64,000 nucleotides of DNA from Anaerovorax sp. IOR16 (GCF_017168145.1 NZ_JADQTL010000012.1:62001-126000); one strand, 5' to 3'; shown: positions 37,294-46,900, counted from the stretch's first letter. The notes: generated from the sequence alone by a model not told the origin. Numbers and translations are program-made.

Positions 37294-39141
37294 TTATTTC
37301 ATAAAATACATTGCTTTTAAGAACTCTGTTTGAAAATCCGGATGTGAAGCTAACTCGATATGATCCGTTTCCTTTGCAAAACGGCCAGCAAGTTCTCTCT
37401 CTTTGTCTGAAAGCAGTGCCATGCAAGCTCCCGCACCAGCAGCATTTCCAATCGAAATTACATTTTCAAGTCCTACTTTAGGGAACAAACCAATTCTTAA
37501 TGCACTTTCTTTTTTTATGTAATTACCAAAAGCACCTGCTAAAATTACCGTATCAAGTTCTTCCGGCTTAACACCTAATTCACACATCATAATTTTAATG
37601 CCTGCAAAAATAGCGCCTTTCGCTAATTGTACTTCACGAACATCCTTTTGTGTTAATACGATGTTTTCTCCTTCTTTTCTTCTATATAAAATAAAGCCGC
37701 CGCCTTCGTCATCACTGTATAATCGCTCAATAAGATTTTCGGACATACCAGCTTTTCTTGCTGCTTCTGCACTGACAACTCGTCCTTTTTTATCCAAAAT
37801 TCCTGCATCTAACATTTGCGCTATGGCATCAATAAGTCCTGAACCGCAAATCCCTACAGGCTCCTCATGATCAATAACAGATAATTTCACTTCTCCGTCT
37901 TCAATGGTTACTCTTTCAATAGCTCCAGCTGCCGCACGCATTCCTTGATAAATCGCTGCCCCCTCAAAAGCAGGTCCTGCAGCAGTAGAACATGCAACAA
38001 TTTTACCATCTCGAGCAAACAGAATCTCTCCATTTGTTCCAATATCAATTGCTAGATTACAGCCTTTTTTCTCTTTTAATCTTGATGCTAATAATACTGC
38101 CACAATATCAGATCCAACATGTCCAGCAATATTCGGTAAAAGATGTACGTTTGCTTTTGGATTTACATCAATGCCCAACTGCTCCGCAAAGGTATTCACA
38201 GATCTGCAAAATACAGGTGCAAAAGGTGCTCTTGCCAAAGATGCCGGATTAACTCCTAAAAACAAATGACTCATCGTAGTATTACCAACTACAGTTAATT
38301 CATAAATTTGGCTGCGTAAAACATTAACTCTCGCTTCAAATTCCGCAATGATATCTCTAAAGCAATTGCATACTTTTTTCTGCATTTCCTTAATATGATC
38401 TGAGGAAGCATTGCTATAATGTATACGTGAAATAACATCAGAACCGAAAACACTCTGTGGATTCGTTCGGGCAGCTACTTCTACAATCTCCCCTTTATTT
38501 AAATCCCAAAGCATCCCTACTACTGTTGTTGTCCCAATATCGAATGCAACTCCATAACAATGACTTTGCGTGTCTCCAGGCTCCACATCAAGCACCATCC
38601 CATCGCGAATGACTAAAGTAATGAGCCCATCTTGTTCCTCTAAAATATTTGAAACTTTCTGTAAGAGATCTTTATGAAATTCTAAGGAAACTCCTGCAAA
38701 ATTCTCCTCTTTCTGTTGTAACGCTTCTAAAATACGGTCAACATCACTTTTTTGATATTCAAGCGATGCTTTTTTTATATGTAACGCTGTTTTTACAACG
38801 GTTTTTTCTACTTTAAAATCTTCCGGTAAATAGGTCATATCCTTTTTTCTAGTGGAGCCACCATGAATACTCGGAACAAAAACAACCAAATCAGAATTTG
38901 GCTTTGTACAACAAGCCAGTCGATATCCTTCTTCTTTTTCCCAGTCAGTCAGTGCAGCGACTTCTGCTTCCGTCAAAGCTCCGGTATCACCCTGCAAAAT
39001 TTGCACCTTACATTTACCACAAGTGCCTTTTCCTGCACAGCTTCCATCAATTAATACACCTGCAAGCTCTGCAATTTTAAGTAAATTTAACGATTCATTT
39101 AATTCATATTCTACGCCTGATGGCTTAAAAGTAATTTTCAT
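37294..39141 (-). CDS. Corrinoid-activating ferredoxin/ASKHA protein (RACo/RamA-like function)
   Basis: 615-residue ATP-dependent reductive activator of corrinoid proteins. The N-terminal 2Fe-2S domain has CAGKGTCGKCKV (about residues 35-46) and a later Cys (LACC, about 75). The central and C-terminal part is the RACo/DUF4445 ASKHA ATPase with GVAFDIGTTTVVGML (about 196), LAIDIGTNGEILFA (about 363) and VILAGAFGNYIKKESA (about 535). It returns inactive Co(II) to Co(I) so that methylation can resume. In Methanosarcina this job is done by the unrelated RamA. Starts 38 bases after the CobW-type gene. Confidence 0.9.
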   Translation of the reverse strand: MKITFKPSGVEYELNESLNLLKIAELAGVLIDGSCAGKGTCGKCKVQILQGDTGALTEAEVAALTDWEKEEGYRLACCTKPNSDLVVFVPSIHGGSTRKKDMTYLPEDFKVEKTVVKTALHIKKASLEYQKSDVDRILEALQQKEENFAGVSLEFHKDLLQKVSNILEEQDGLITLVIRDGMVLDVEPGDTQSHCYGVAFDIGTTTVVGMLWDLNKGEIVEVAARTNPQSVFGSDVISRIHYSNASSDHIKEMQKKVCNCFRDIIAEFEARVNVLRSQIYELTVVGNTTMSHLFLGVNPASLARAPFAPVFCRSVNTFAEQLGIDVNPKANVHLLPNIAGHVGSDIVAVLLASRLKEKKGCNLAIDIGTNGEILFARDGKIVACSTAAGPAFEGAAIYQGMRAAAGAIERVTIEDGEVKLSVIDHEEPVGICGSGLIDAIAQMLDAGILDKKGRVVSAEAARKAGMSENLIERLYSDDEGGGFILYRRKEGENIVLTQKDVREVQLAKGAIFAGIKIMMCELGVKPEELDTVILAGAFGNYIKKESALRIGLFPKVGLENVISIGNAAGAGACMALLSDKERELAGRFAKETDHIELASHPDFQTEFLKAMYFMK

Positions 39142-39179
39142 AGTTTCATCCCCTATTATAATGACTTAACTTTCAAAAG

Positions 39180-40103
39180 CTATAGTAAAATACTTCCTTT
39201 TATTGATCCACTGATTGCTTCTGTAATTAAACTCATCATTCGAATTCCTACTGAAGAAATAACTACAATTTCAAGTTCTGGTTTGAATGCATTGTTATCC
39301 CAAGGCATGATATAAATATGTTCTTTTACAGCACTTACTTCAACAATCCCAGCATCTGTCATTGCAAACCCTTTGATTCGATATGCAGACGGTGCAAGCT
39401 TCTCCAGTAATTCCTGCAATTGTGTTTTAGAAACAGGCTCCACCGACTTTAACACAAAGGATTTTGGTCGGTTTTCCCTCGTATTGGTGCTTTCTTTTGC
39501 TTCTTTCAATACTGGCTTTAAATCCTTAACCAAATCTTTTATATCTACCTTACAGAATGAGGTAACACATTGTTGAGCTTCTTCATTGACTTCAGAAATC
39601 TGATTGCTTACTTCTGCAATGCGATTTTCATCAACCAAATCTGCTTTATTGATAATCACAGTATTGCTGTATTCAATCTGATGATGCAAAGCCGGAAGTA
39701 AATCATAAAGATCTAAAAACGTTTCTGCATCAACTACACATATTGAGCCTAAATAATCATATGTTCTTTGTGTATCTGCATCAATTGTATTTAATATTTG
39801 CTGCATATTCGCAGGATCTGCTAAACCAGAAGCCTCTATGAATAAATAGGAAATGTCCTGCTTGGACATTTCCACCAAGCTATCTAAAAAATAATCTTTA
39901 ATGCAGGCACAAAAAATCGAACCATTTGATAACTCTGCCATTTCAATTCCATCTTGTTTCATCAATACAGCATCAATATTCACTTCTCCGAATTCATTAA
40001 CGATCACGCCAATCTTTTCTTCTTTGAAAGCTTTTAACAGTGATTTCATTAAAGTGGTTTTTCCCGTTCCCAAGAAACCGGTTAACAAAATTAATTTTAT
40101 CAT
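39180..40103 (-). CDS. CobW/P47K family G3E GTPase
   Basis: 307-residue metal/cofactor chaperone GTPase. P-loop GFLGTGKTTLMKSLL (about residues 8-22), the conserved VNEFGEVNIDAVLM (about 35), Walker B-like LFIEASGLADP and NKADLVDE (about 152) are present. The CxCC metal motif typical of many COG0523 proteins appears only as SIFCACIKDYF. ATG 40103 has AAGGAG upstream. It is the first gene after the palindromic promoter, so probably loads or handles metal or corrinoid for the methylamine enzymes. Stop is TAG. Confidence 0.85.
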   Translation of the reverse strand: MIKLILLTGFLGTGKTTLMKSLLKAFKEEKIGVIVNEFGEVNIDAVLMKQDGIEMAELSNGSIFCACIKDYFLDSLVEMSKQDISYLFIEASGLADPANMQQILNTIDADTQRTYDYLGSICVVDAETFLDLYDLLPALHHQIEYSNTVIINKADLVDENRIAEVSNQISEVNEEAQQCVTSFCKVDIKDLVKDLKPVLKEAKESTNTRENRPKSFVLKSVEPVSKTQLQELLEKLAPSAYRIKGFAMTDAGIVEVSAVKEHIYIMPWDNNAFKPELEIVVISSVGIRMMSLITEAISGSIKGSILL

Positions 40104-40141
40104 AGTTCTCCTTTTTTGATTCAAAAGTCTGCATATATATT

Positions 40142-40170
40142 AGTATAACGAATATTCGTTATACTGTCCA
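40142..40170 (-). promoter_or_regulatory. Promoter with a perfect 24-bp palindromic operator
   Basis: On the minus strand TGGACA (plus 40165-40170) and TATACT (plus 40142-40147) are 17 bases apart. The whole space plus the -10 is a perfect inverted repeat (40142-40165) with the 12-base half-site AGTATAACGAAT. It lies 39 bases before the CobW-type gene and would let a dimeric repressor block the whole corrinoid-activation/pyl operon. Confidence 0.75.
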
Positions 40171-40214
40171 GTAAATCTACTGTATAATTATATTCGTCTT
40201 TCCAAAAATACATT

Positions 40215-41312
40215 TTATTTACATTCAATGCGAACATATTTTGAAGCAGTAAGATACATCATTGTTGCATAACGAACATCAAATTCTAAAAAATCTCCTA
40301 CTTTTAATTCGCCTTGGTATTCTTCAATATCTACAATAAGGTGATCGCTGCTGCCTCCAAGAACTTCAATGCCTTTTTCTCTAGGAATCAACATATCGCT
40401 CATAGCAAAATCCAACTTGCCCAATCCTAAAAGTGCTCTTTTACGTATGCCGCGGTCAACATATTCTCCCTTGTTTCCAAAGCAATCAACGAAGATTTCT
40501 CCAACTGGATAACTTGGCTTATCTTTTACTTCAATAATTTCAGCCTTTGCTGTAAATACATCAGGATGCAGATAGCTCATATCTAAACCCCAAAGGTCCT
40601 GTAAATCTTTACCCAAAGAAATTCCTTCTCCTATACGCAGATGGTTAATTCTCTCAGGCATTGTTCCATCTAAAACTAACGGTAAAGAAGTCGTTCCTCC
40701 TCCGGAAATAATTGACAACGTTCTTCCGATTTCTTTTTCAATGGTTTCTGCAATGGCAATCAACTGATTCATATTTTCTATCGTTGGATTGATGGAACCA
40801 TAACAGCCTAAATTTGTACCAACACCTGCAAGTGTTACATTTTCAAGATTTTTTTCAATATACACTGCAGTTTTAGCCATAGCTTCTTTATCCCAGAAGC
40901 CTTCCCTAAGGTCACCCAAATCTGCCATTAATATAACACTATGTTTTTTTCCTTGTCTAGCACATTCTGCATTGATTTCTTTGATCACTTCAATCTCGCT
41001 GTTAAGACTGATATCAGCAAATTTCACTAAATCAGGTACTTCACTGAGCATTGGAATTCGCACAACCATAAATGGGCCCTTCATTCCTGCATCTTTTGCT
41101 TCTTTTAAATGTTCTAATCTAGAACTTCCAATAAAACTACAGTTTGACTCTTCAAACTGTCGTGTCGCTTCTACAATTCCATTAAAACCTTTTACGACAC
41201 CTGCAACCATGATTCCCTTTTCATTGCATCGACTTACCACTTCATCAATGTTTTGTCGCAATTTCTTTAAATTTACTTCAACCACAGGAAAATTCTTTTG
41301 TAACGTAGTCAT
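40215..41312 (-). CDS. Alanine/ornithine racemase-family PLP enzyme
   Basis: PLP-dependent enzyme of 365 residues with the alanine racemase N-terminal barrel (VAGVVKGFNGIVEATRQFE, Lys about residue 43, the expected Schiff-base Lys) and the later SIISGGGTTSLPLV (about 198). It resembles the ornithine racemase (Orr)/YhfX group rather than canonical Alr. The start is taken at the second ATG (41312) after AGGAGG. Its place beside pyl genes is notable because pyrrolysine synthesis runs through a D-ornithine derivative; a direct role is only inference. Confidence 0.8.
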   Translation of the reverse strand: MTTLQKNFPVVEVNLKKLRQNIDEVVSRCNEKGIMVAGVVKGFNGIVEATRQFEESNCSFIGSSRLEHLKEAKDAGMKGPFMVVRIPMLSEVPDLVKFADISLNSEIEVIKEINAECARQGKKHSVILMADLGDLREGFWDKEAMAKTAVYIEKNLENVTLAGVGTNLGCYGSINPTIENMNQLIAIAETIEKEIGRTLSIISGGGTTSLPLVLDGTMPERINHLRIGEGISLGKDLQDLWGLDMSYLHPDVFTAKAEIIEVKDKPSYPVGEIFVDCFGNKGEYVDRGIRKRALLGLGKLDFAMSDMLIPREKGIEVLGGSSDHLIVDIEEYQGELKVGDFLEFDVRYATMMYLTASKYVRIECK

Positions 41313-41351
41313 CATAGCCTCCTATCGCCCCTGCTGTATTTTTTAGATGTG

Positions 41352-41378
41352 AAGAGCGAGAACTATGCTCTCGCTCTT
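41352..41378 (-). other. Intergenic hairpin between nhaC-type and racemase genes
   Basis: AAGAGCGAGA (from 41352) pairs with its complement ending near 41378, with a seven-base loop. On the minus strand it is followed by CACATC, not T, so it is more likely an mRNA stability or processing hairpin than a terminator. Confidence 0.5.
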
Positions 41379-41426
41379 TATAAAGTATTAAAAGTATTAA
41401 AAGTATCTTGCTGTTATTTTTTATAA

Positions 41427-42863
41427 TTAAGCAGCTGCTAATGCTGCATCCAATTCTCTTTGCTTAAGAATTGCTTGATATTCTTCTTCCGTCATCTTTT
41501 CCATAGTAATTCCAGTGAAACCATAGAACAATGAAATAAACGGATTCATTAAGTTCAAGAAGCTATATGGTAAATAAGCCAGTGTAGCTACACCTAAAGT
41601 AGAAGACATATATGCTCCGCAAGTGGTCCATGGAACAAGTGCTGACGTAACAGTACCTGCATCTTCTAAGCAACGAGATAAATTTTTATGCTTTAATCTA
41701 CGATCTTCAAATTCTTGTTTGAACATTCTTCCAGGAAGTACGATAGCAACATACTGATCCGCAGCAATAATATTGCAAGCAATACATGTTGATAAAACAA
41801 TAAGTACTAAAGATCCTGTGCTCTTTGAGAAACGTAACAGTTTTTCACAGATAATTTTCAACATATCACTGGCATCCAGTACACCACCGATAACCATTGC
41901 ACATAATACCAATACAGAAGAATAGAACATGGAAGAAAGTCCGCCTCTAGTAAGAAGGGCATCTAAGAATTCAATTCCTGTTTCGGATACATAGCCATCA
42001 TACATCGTAATACCAATCAACTGTCCCAAATCTCCACCCTGGAATAGTACTGCAAATACAACTCCAAGCAACGCACCGGCAAAAAGACCCGGCATTGCAG
42101 GAATTTTAAATATAACCATTAAAATTACGAATAGTGGTGGGATTAGAAGAATTGGTGAAATATAAAAATTATCTTTTAGTCCGTTCATTAATAAGGTTAC
42201 ATCGCTCATGTCTACGTTAGCTGAACCACTGTGCCCCATACTTAAAATTCCATAAATAACTAGAGAGATACAAAGCGATGGAACCACTGAGTAAACCATG
42301 TGCTTTACGTGATCGAACAAATTAGCTCCTGCCATAGCTGCAGCTAGATTAGTAGAATCAGACAGTGGTGACATTTTATCTCCGAAGTACGCACCAGAAA
42401 TGATTGCGCCTGCTGTCATCGGTAAAGAAATGTCGAGTGCTGTTCCAATTCCAATAAGCGCAATTCCTACTGTTCCAGCTGTAGTCCAAGCGCTTCCTGT
42501 CGATAATGATACTACGCAACAAATGAGTACTGTTGCAACCAAGAAAATGTTTGGATTTAATATCATTAATCCATAATAAATCATTGTTTGAATGATACCG
42601 CCTGCAATCCAAGTACCAATCAACATACCTACTGTGAGAAGTATCAATAGTGCTTGCATTGAGTTTGTGATGTTATTGATGATTCCTTTTTCTAGATATG
42701 ACCATTTATATCCATTTGCAATGGCCACAATTGCCGCAAAAGCGCCGGAAATAATAAGCGCAATGTGTATGTAACCTTCTACAACTACAATTGTATACAT
42801 TAACAAGGTTACCATAAATACCAATACCATTAAAATTTGCCATAAAGGAATTCTTTTACCCAT
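41427..42863 (-). CDS. NhaC-family antiporter in the methylamine cluster
   Basis: 478-residue polytopic membrane protein, about twelve segments, with NhaC-family motifs STGSAWTTAGTVGIALIGIG (about 120), ISGAYFGDKMSPLSDSTNLA (about 155) and CNIIAADQYVAIVLPGRMF (about 365). GGAGGA precedes ATG 42863. It is distinct from the member at 13129-14451. Between the methyltransferases and the racemase, it may move Na+/H+ or a methylated amine or amino acid; the substrate is not decided by sequence. Confidence 0.85.
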   Translation of the reverse strand: MGKRIPLWQILMVLVFMVTLLMYTIVVVEGYIHIALIISGAFAAIVAIANGYKWSYLEKGIINNITNSMQALLILLTVGMLIGTWIAGGIIQTMIYYGLMILNPNIFLVATVLICCVVSLSTGSAWTTAGTVGIALIGIGTALDISLPMTAGAIISGAYFGDKMSPLSDSTNLAAAMAGANLFDHVKHMVYSVVPSLCISLVIYGILSMGHSGSANVDMSDVTLLMNGLKDNFYISPILLIPPLFVILMVIFKIPAMPGLFAGALLGVVFAVLFQGGDLGQLIGITMYDGYVSETGIEFLDALLTRGGLSSMFYSSVLVLCAMVIGGVLDASDMLKIICEKLLRFSKSTGSLVLIVLSTCIACNIIAADQYVAIVLPGRMFKQEFEDRRLKHKNLSRCLEDAGTVTSALVPWTTCGAYMSSTLGVATLAYLPYSFLNLMNPFISLFYGFTGITMEKMTEEEYQAILKQRELDAALAAA

Positions 42864-43215
42864 ATTTTCCTCCTATTCTTAAGTGCGATACACGTAAGTT
42901 ATACAACCAAACCTCTGTTTGGAAATTTGAATTGGATTTTTGAAATAGGGCCTTATTCTCCAGTTTGTAATCTTCGTTTTTATTATTTTCTACTCGCATA
43001 TTGAAAAAACAAAAGTTTACTGATAAGATTATAAGGCGGTTTATTTAACCGTTTCTTTTATGCAACCAAACAGCACCGATATAATAGAAGAATCGTGCTG
43101 CTTGGCTGTATTTTATCTTATTTCTTGTTGTGTTCTTGTTGTATTCTTAATATATTCCTATTTTGTCTTCAGACTCGTGGAACTTTAGATTCAAATAATC
43201 TTACTCCTTGCAAGA
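42864..43215 (-). other. 352-base intergenic region with hairpins
   Basis: No gene seen. It holds a long imperfect hairpin (CCAAACAGCACCGAT at 43066-43080 with 43092-43105) and a small one (CGGTT/AACCG, 43037-43051). Neither has a clear T run on the minus strand, so partial termination or processing after mtbB is possible, and the nhaC-type gene may also have its own promoter here. Confidence 0.5.
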
Positions 43216-44625
43216 TTATTTTAAACCAGCTCTTTCCTTGAATCTTTCAACTGAATTAATCTTAATTCCGAGAACTTCTGCAATTCTAACCTTTGCAGCC
43301 ATTCCGTTATTTTCTTCAGCGCATGGCTCTACGTGTGTTAAACCAATACGTAAAGCTTCTCTCTTGTCTGTCATTGTAACAACGTCATGAAGTTCTTCAA
43401 GAGTTACGCCTAATTTTTCAGCCACATACGCTTTCGCTTCGTCGATTTTCATCTTTTCGGCAATCTGCATACGTAAAACTAGATCTCCAGCAGTACGTAC
43501 ACCGCCCATTCCAGCGGAAATGTTATGTGTAGCTTCAGCTCCTACAGGGTCACCTACGCCTACCTAGAAGCCGTCTACTTTACCGATTTCTACAAGAGCC
43601 TTATCCGCTCTGGAAATCATATCACTCGGCATCATTTCAACCATTGGAACTCCGCATACGCCCATTCCAACGTTTGCATGTACTGGAATTTCAGCAACAT
43701 CTGTACAAGCTTTAATGAATGTACATACTCTTGCGATATTCCATGGGAATGTCATGTTACAGTTTGTATTAACTACTGCACCAAATATACTTGCACCAGC
43801 TTTTTCAACTAGCTTAACCTGCTTATGTGGATAAAGACCAGCCAAACGTGTGTCATCATACTTTAGCTTACCATGCATACCAAGTACGAATTCACCAGCC
43901 ATACCAAGTTCAACACCCATTCCAGGGAATTTCTCAGAAATGACTTCGGTAGCTTTTAATGCTGCTAAGAAGTCAGCATCACCAGCCGCACCGGAAGTAT
44001 CCAACTGGAATCCGTCAGCACCAGCTTCATACATTTGCTCTGCACAGTAAACGATGTCTCTTACTGCATGCTCTACTGCTTCCTCCTGTGCCACCAATGC
44101 TTCCTTAATCTTTCCTTCTGGCAACAATACTGCCCAGTTATCTACCGGACCATCAGGCTTCGTATAGAAACCTAAATTTGTCATTGCGCCATAGAATAAA
44201 GGCATTGTGCTCATGTTTAAAGCTTGTTTTAATGCACTTGCTTCACGTTTAGCAACACCCTTAACTGTCTTATAGTTGTAATCGGAGTTACCAACATCAA
44301 CGGAATCGCATCCTAATACCCTTTCATAAATCAGAACTTCTGTTTCTTTAACAACCGGGATCTGACTCTTAATGTTGATTTTGTATGCACCGGAATCGTT
44401 TGTCATAACAATTTGCTTTCCAGGCTCAACACCAACTATACTTCCCGGCATGGTAACGATGGTATATAGATGTTCCTTTTCTTCTTCTGTCAAAGGATCA
44501 ATTTTACCTCTAACAACAGCATCCTGTACACCGGCTTCGATGTCAGCACGAATTTCTTCTTCTGTCATATAAACAATGGATCCATCGCCCATACGACTCA
44601 TGAATTTTTTCTGTTCGTCTTTCAT
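43216..44625 (-). CDS. mtbB: Dimethylamine methyltransferase MtbB with in-frame pyrrolysine
   Basis: Transfers a methyl group from dimethylamine to a corrinoid protein. The gene is one frame of 469 residues interrupted only by TAG at 43564-43566 (codon 354); reading through it gives KVDGF-Pyl-VGVGDPVGAEATHN, matching the known MtbB pyrrolysine site, and ends at TAA 43216. The N-terminal half begins SRMGDGSIVYMTEEEI and contains FQLDTSGAAGDADF and ELGMAGEFVLGMHG, all MtbB-like. AAGGAAGG precedes ATG 44625. It follows mttB. Without suppression only a 353-residue truncated product forms. Confidence 0.95.
43564..43566 (-). other. In-frame amber codon decoded as pyrrolysine in mtbB
   Basis: TAG on the minus strand; both flanks are conserved MtbB coding sequence and the genome carries tRNA-Pyl and all pyl genes. 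Confidence 0.93.
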
Positions 44626-44653
44626 GCCATCCTTCCTTTCTTCATTTATTTAT

Positions 44654-44692
44654 GTTATAAATGCCGCCTGCAAGAAAGCAGACGGCTATAAC
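44654..44692 (-). other. Intergenic hairpin between mttB and mtbB
   Basis: GTTATA...GCCGCCTGC pairs with GCAGACGGC...TATAAC around a six-base loop: a GC-rich stem in an otherwise A/T-rich operon, with no T run. Likely an mRNA processing or stability element. Confidence 0.55.
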
Positions 44693-44695
44693 AGT

Positions 44696-46180
44696 TTATT
44701 TTTGTTTTGCTTCAAACTCTGCTAGCTCTTTTACTTCTGCTTCTCCTTCTTCTACGATGTCGTGAATCTTTTTCTTAACATCATCTGGAAGTGGAGTTAC
44801 TTTGTAATTTTCAAGAATATCAATTGCCTTTTCTCTTGCAACTGCTACCATATCTTTCGATCCGGCATTTTCCCAATTATCTCTCATCTTACGATTGATC
44901 AAATTGGTTGTAGACAATTCTTTTCTCATGTATTTCAGTGTATGTCTCTGAGATAAGTAATTTCCACAAGGTCCTACTGCTTTAATTACATCCAAAGCGA
45001 TTGTTTCCTTATTAACAGGAATTCCTTGCAAAATTCTGCGAGTCATATGTACGATTTCCTGGTCAATAAGAAGTTGCTCGTAACTCATTGTCATACCCAT
45101 TTCCAACATTCCCATGCCGTAAATAACATTGCTCCCTGTCAATGCTGGTAGCATGGAAGTCATGGTCTTTTCATGAGCCAACTGTTCGTCAAGACATTTG
45201 CTGTCGCCCTATGTTCCGCCTACATTTGTAGGAATTCCATAGTAGTGGCCAATCTGACCAACAGCTGCACCGCACATTGCATGTTCCGGTGCGCCTACAG
45301 GGGATGTTGCTGACTTCATATCCATGATTGTTGTGGAACTTCCATAAAGGATCGGATTTCCTTTGTTAATAATCTGGGAAAGGACGATTCCTCCAAGAAT
45401 TTCTGCATTTGTTGTTACCAAGGTTCCAGCTAATGTAGCAGGAGTAGTTCCTCCGCAAAGACCCATGGATAAAATATCAATCGGCAATCCATGTCTTGCT
45501 GATAACATAATAATGTCAGTCTCGTTTTCATTGATTTCCAACGGGCTGTTTGGACAAGCTCCCATTGTTATGATTGGTCTTTCTCTTAACTTATCGTAAC
45601 CTCCCATAATAATGGCTGCCATATCAATGAATCTTTGTGTATTCTTAATACCTTCTAAATCGTGAGCAAAGTTTTTTGTCAAATTATTGAATACGACTTC
45701 TGCTTCATGTAAGGTTGCCACTCTCTGATCTACATCTCCAGCTTTTACTGCGATTGAGAATACATCAGCAGCATCCATTGAATCTACAAATCTTGCTACA
45801 TTTCCTAAATCTTCTTTCGTAGTCTCACGAATTTTGCCTGTATAAGGGTCTACAATAAAAACACCTGTTCCGAAATTCTTATAAGCTACGTTCTTGCCAC
45901 CTACTAAGGTATCATTCTTTGGATCACGTCCACAAAGTTTAAACTCTGCTGGACACGATTCTATACTATCATTTACTAAATTTCTAGGGAACTTAACACG
46001 ATCGTTTGCCATATCGACATCACAACCAGCAGCACTATATATCTCTAAAGCTTCTTTCCCATGAATCTGCAAGCCATAATCTTCCATAAGATCTAACGTT
46101 GCTTCATGGAGTGCATCTAAGTCCTCGTTACGGAGTATACAATACCCGTAAATATCGTCTTCATGAGTAAATTTACCCAT
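44696..46180 (-). CDS. mttB: Trimethylamine methyltransferase MttB with in-frame pyrrolysine
   Basis: Transfers a methyl group from trimethylamine to its corrinoid protein. One continuous frame of 494 residues is interrupted only by TAG at 45209-45211 (codon 324). Read-through gives IPTNVGGT-Pyl-GDSKCLDEQLAHEK, the MttB pyrrolysine context, and stops at TAA 44696. Upstream motifs include GTGVFIVDPYTGKIRETTKED and CGGTTPATLAGTLVTTNAE (about 245). GGGAGG precedes ATG 46180. The Pyl residue separates it from the larger non-Pyl MtgB/MttB superfamily acting on betaines. It follows the corrinoid gene and precedes mtbB. Confidence 0.95.
45209..45211 (-). other. In-frame amber codon decoded as pyrrolysine in mttB
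   Basis: TAG on the minus strand inside conserved MttB coding sequence (GGT before, GDSK after). Confidence 0.93.
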
Positions 46181-46222
46181 CGTTCAGCCTCCCTTTATTG
46201 TTGAAACATTAGGAATAATAAA

Positions 46223-46870
46223 TTACATCTGTTCAATCCAGTTCAAGATGAAGTTTACAGTATCAGATGCATCTTCACAGTAAGCATCTGCACCAATTTT
46301 TTCTGCCCAACGTTTCGTTACAGGAGCACCGCCAACCATTGTCTTTACTTTATCTCTTAAGCCTTCTTTTACAAGAAGTTCTTCAATTTTCTTTTGTTCT
46401 GTCATAGTTGTAGTAAGTAGAGCACTGCTTCCAACGAAATTTGCATTTACTTCTTTTACTTTTTCAATAAATACTTCAGCCGGAACTTCTCTTCCTAAGT
46501 CATGTACTTCAACACCATTTGTCTTTACAAGAGATGCTACAATACCTTTTCCGATATCATGTACGTCTCCAGCAACGGTACCAATTACCATAACACCCTT
46601 AGCCTGAGTATCTGCTACATCCATTTTAGATTCGATTTCTGCAGTTACTGTTTTCATTACTTCTGTTGCGAAAATCAATTCAGGTAAAAAGATTTCTCCT
46701 CTTCCAAACTGATCTCCTAATTCCTTCATACCAGCACTGTAACCATTGCTTAAAAGCTCAACTGCATCGATTTTTTCTGCTTCTGCATCTTTTAGTGCCT
46801 GCATCGCCAAATCTTCGTCCGCTTCCATGATGGACTGTTTTGCTGCTTCTAAAACTGCTTCTTTACTCAT
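46223..46870 (-). CDS. mttC: Methylamine corrinoid protein (MttC/MtbC type), copy A
   Basis: Corrinoid carrier of 215 residues that accepts methyl from MttB/MtbB and delivers it to the UroD-type methyltransferase. Start ATG 46870 (MSKEAVLEAAKQSIMEADED) is set by GAGGAGG upstream. The helical cap is followed by the cobalt-ligand motif GDVHDIGKGIVA (about 100) and VGSSALLTTTM and VGGAPVTKRWAEKIGADAY. It directly precedes mttB. I cannot tell whether it serves both amines or one. Confidence 0.93.
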   Translation of the reverse strand: MSKEAVLEAAKQSIMEADEDLAMQALKDAEAEKIDAVELLSNGYSAGMKELGDQFGRGEIFLPELIFATEVMKTVTAEIESKMDVADTQAKGVMVIGTVAGDVHDIGKGIVASLVKTNGVEVHDLGREVPAEVFIEKVKEVNANFVGSSALLTTTMTEQKKIEELLVKEGLRDKVKTMVGGAPVTKRWAEKIGADAYCEDASDTVNFILNWIEQM

Positions 46871-46900
46871 TATAAATTCCTCCTCAATCCTTTTCCTTTT

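Noticed and set aside
42864-43215. Cobalamin riboswitch before the nhaC-type gene
   Set aside because: I could not find the B12-box-like conserved core; only simple hairpins are present.
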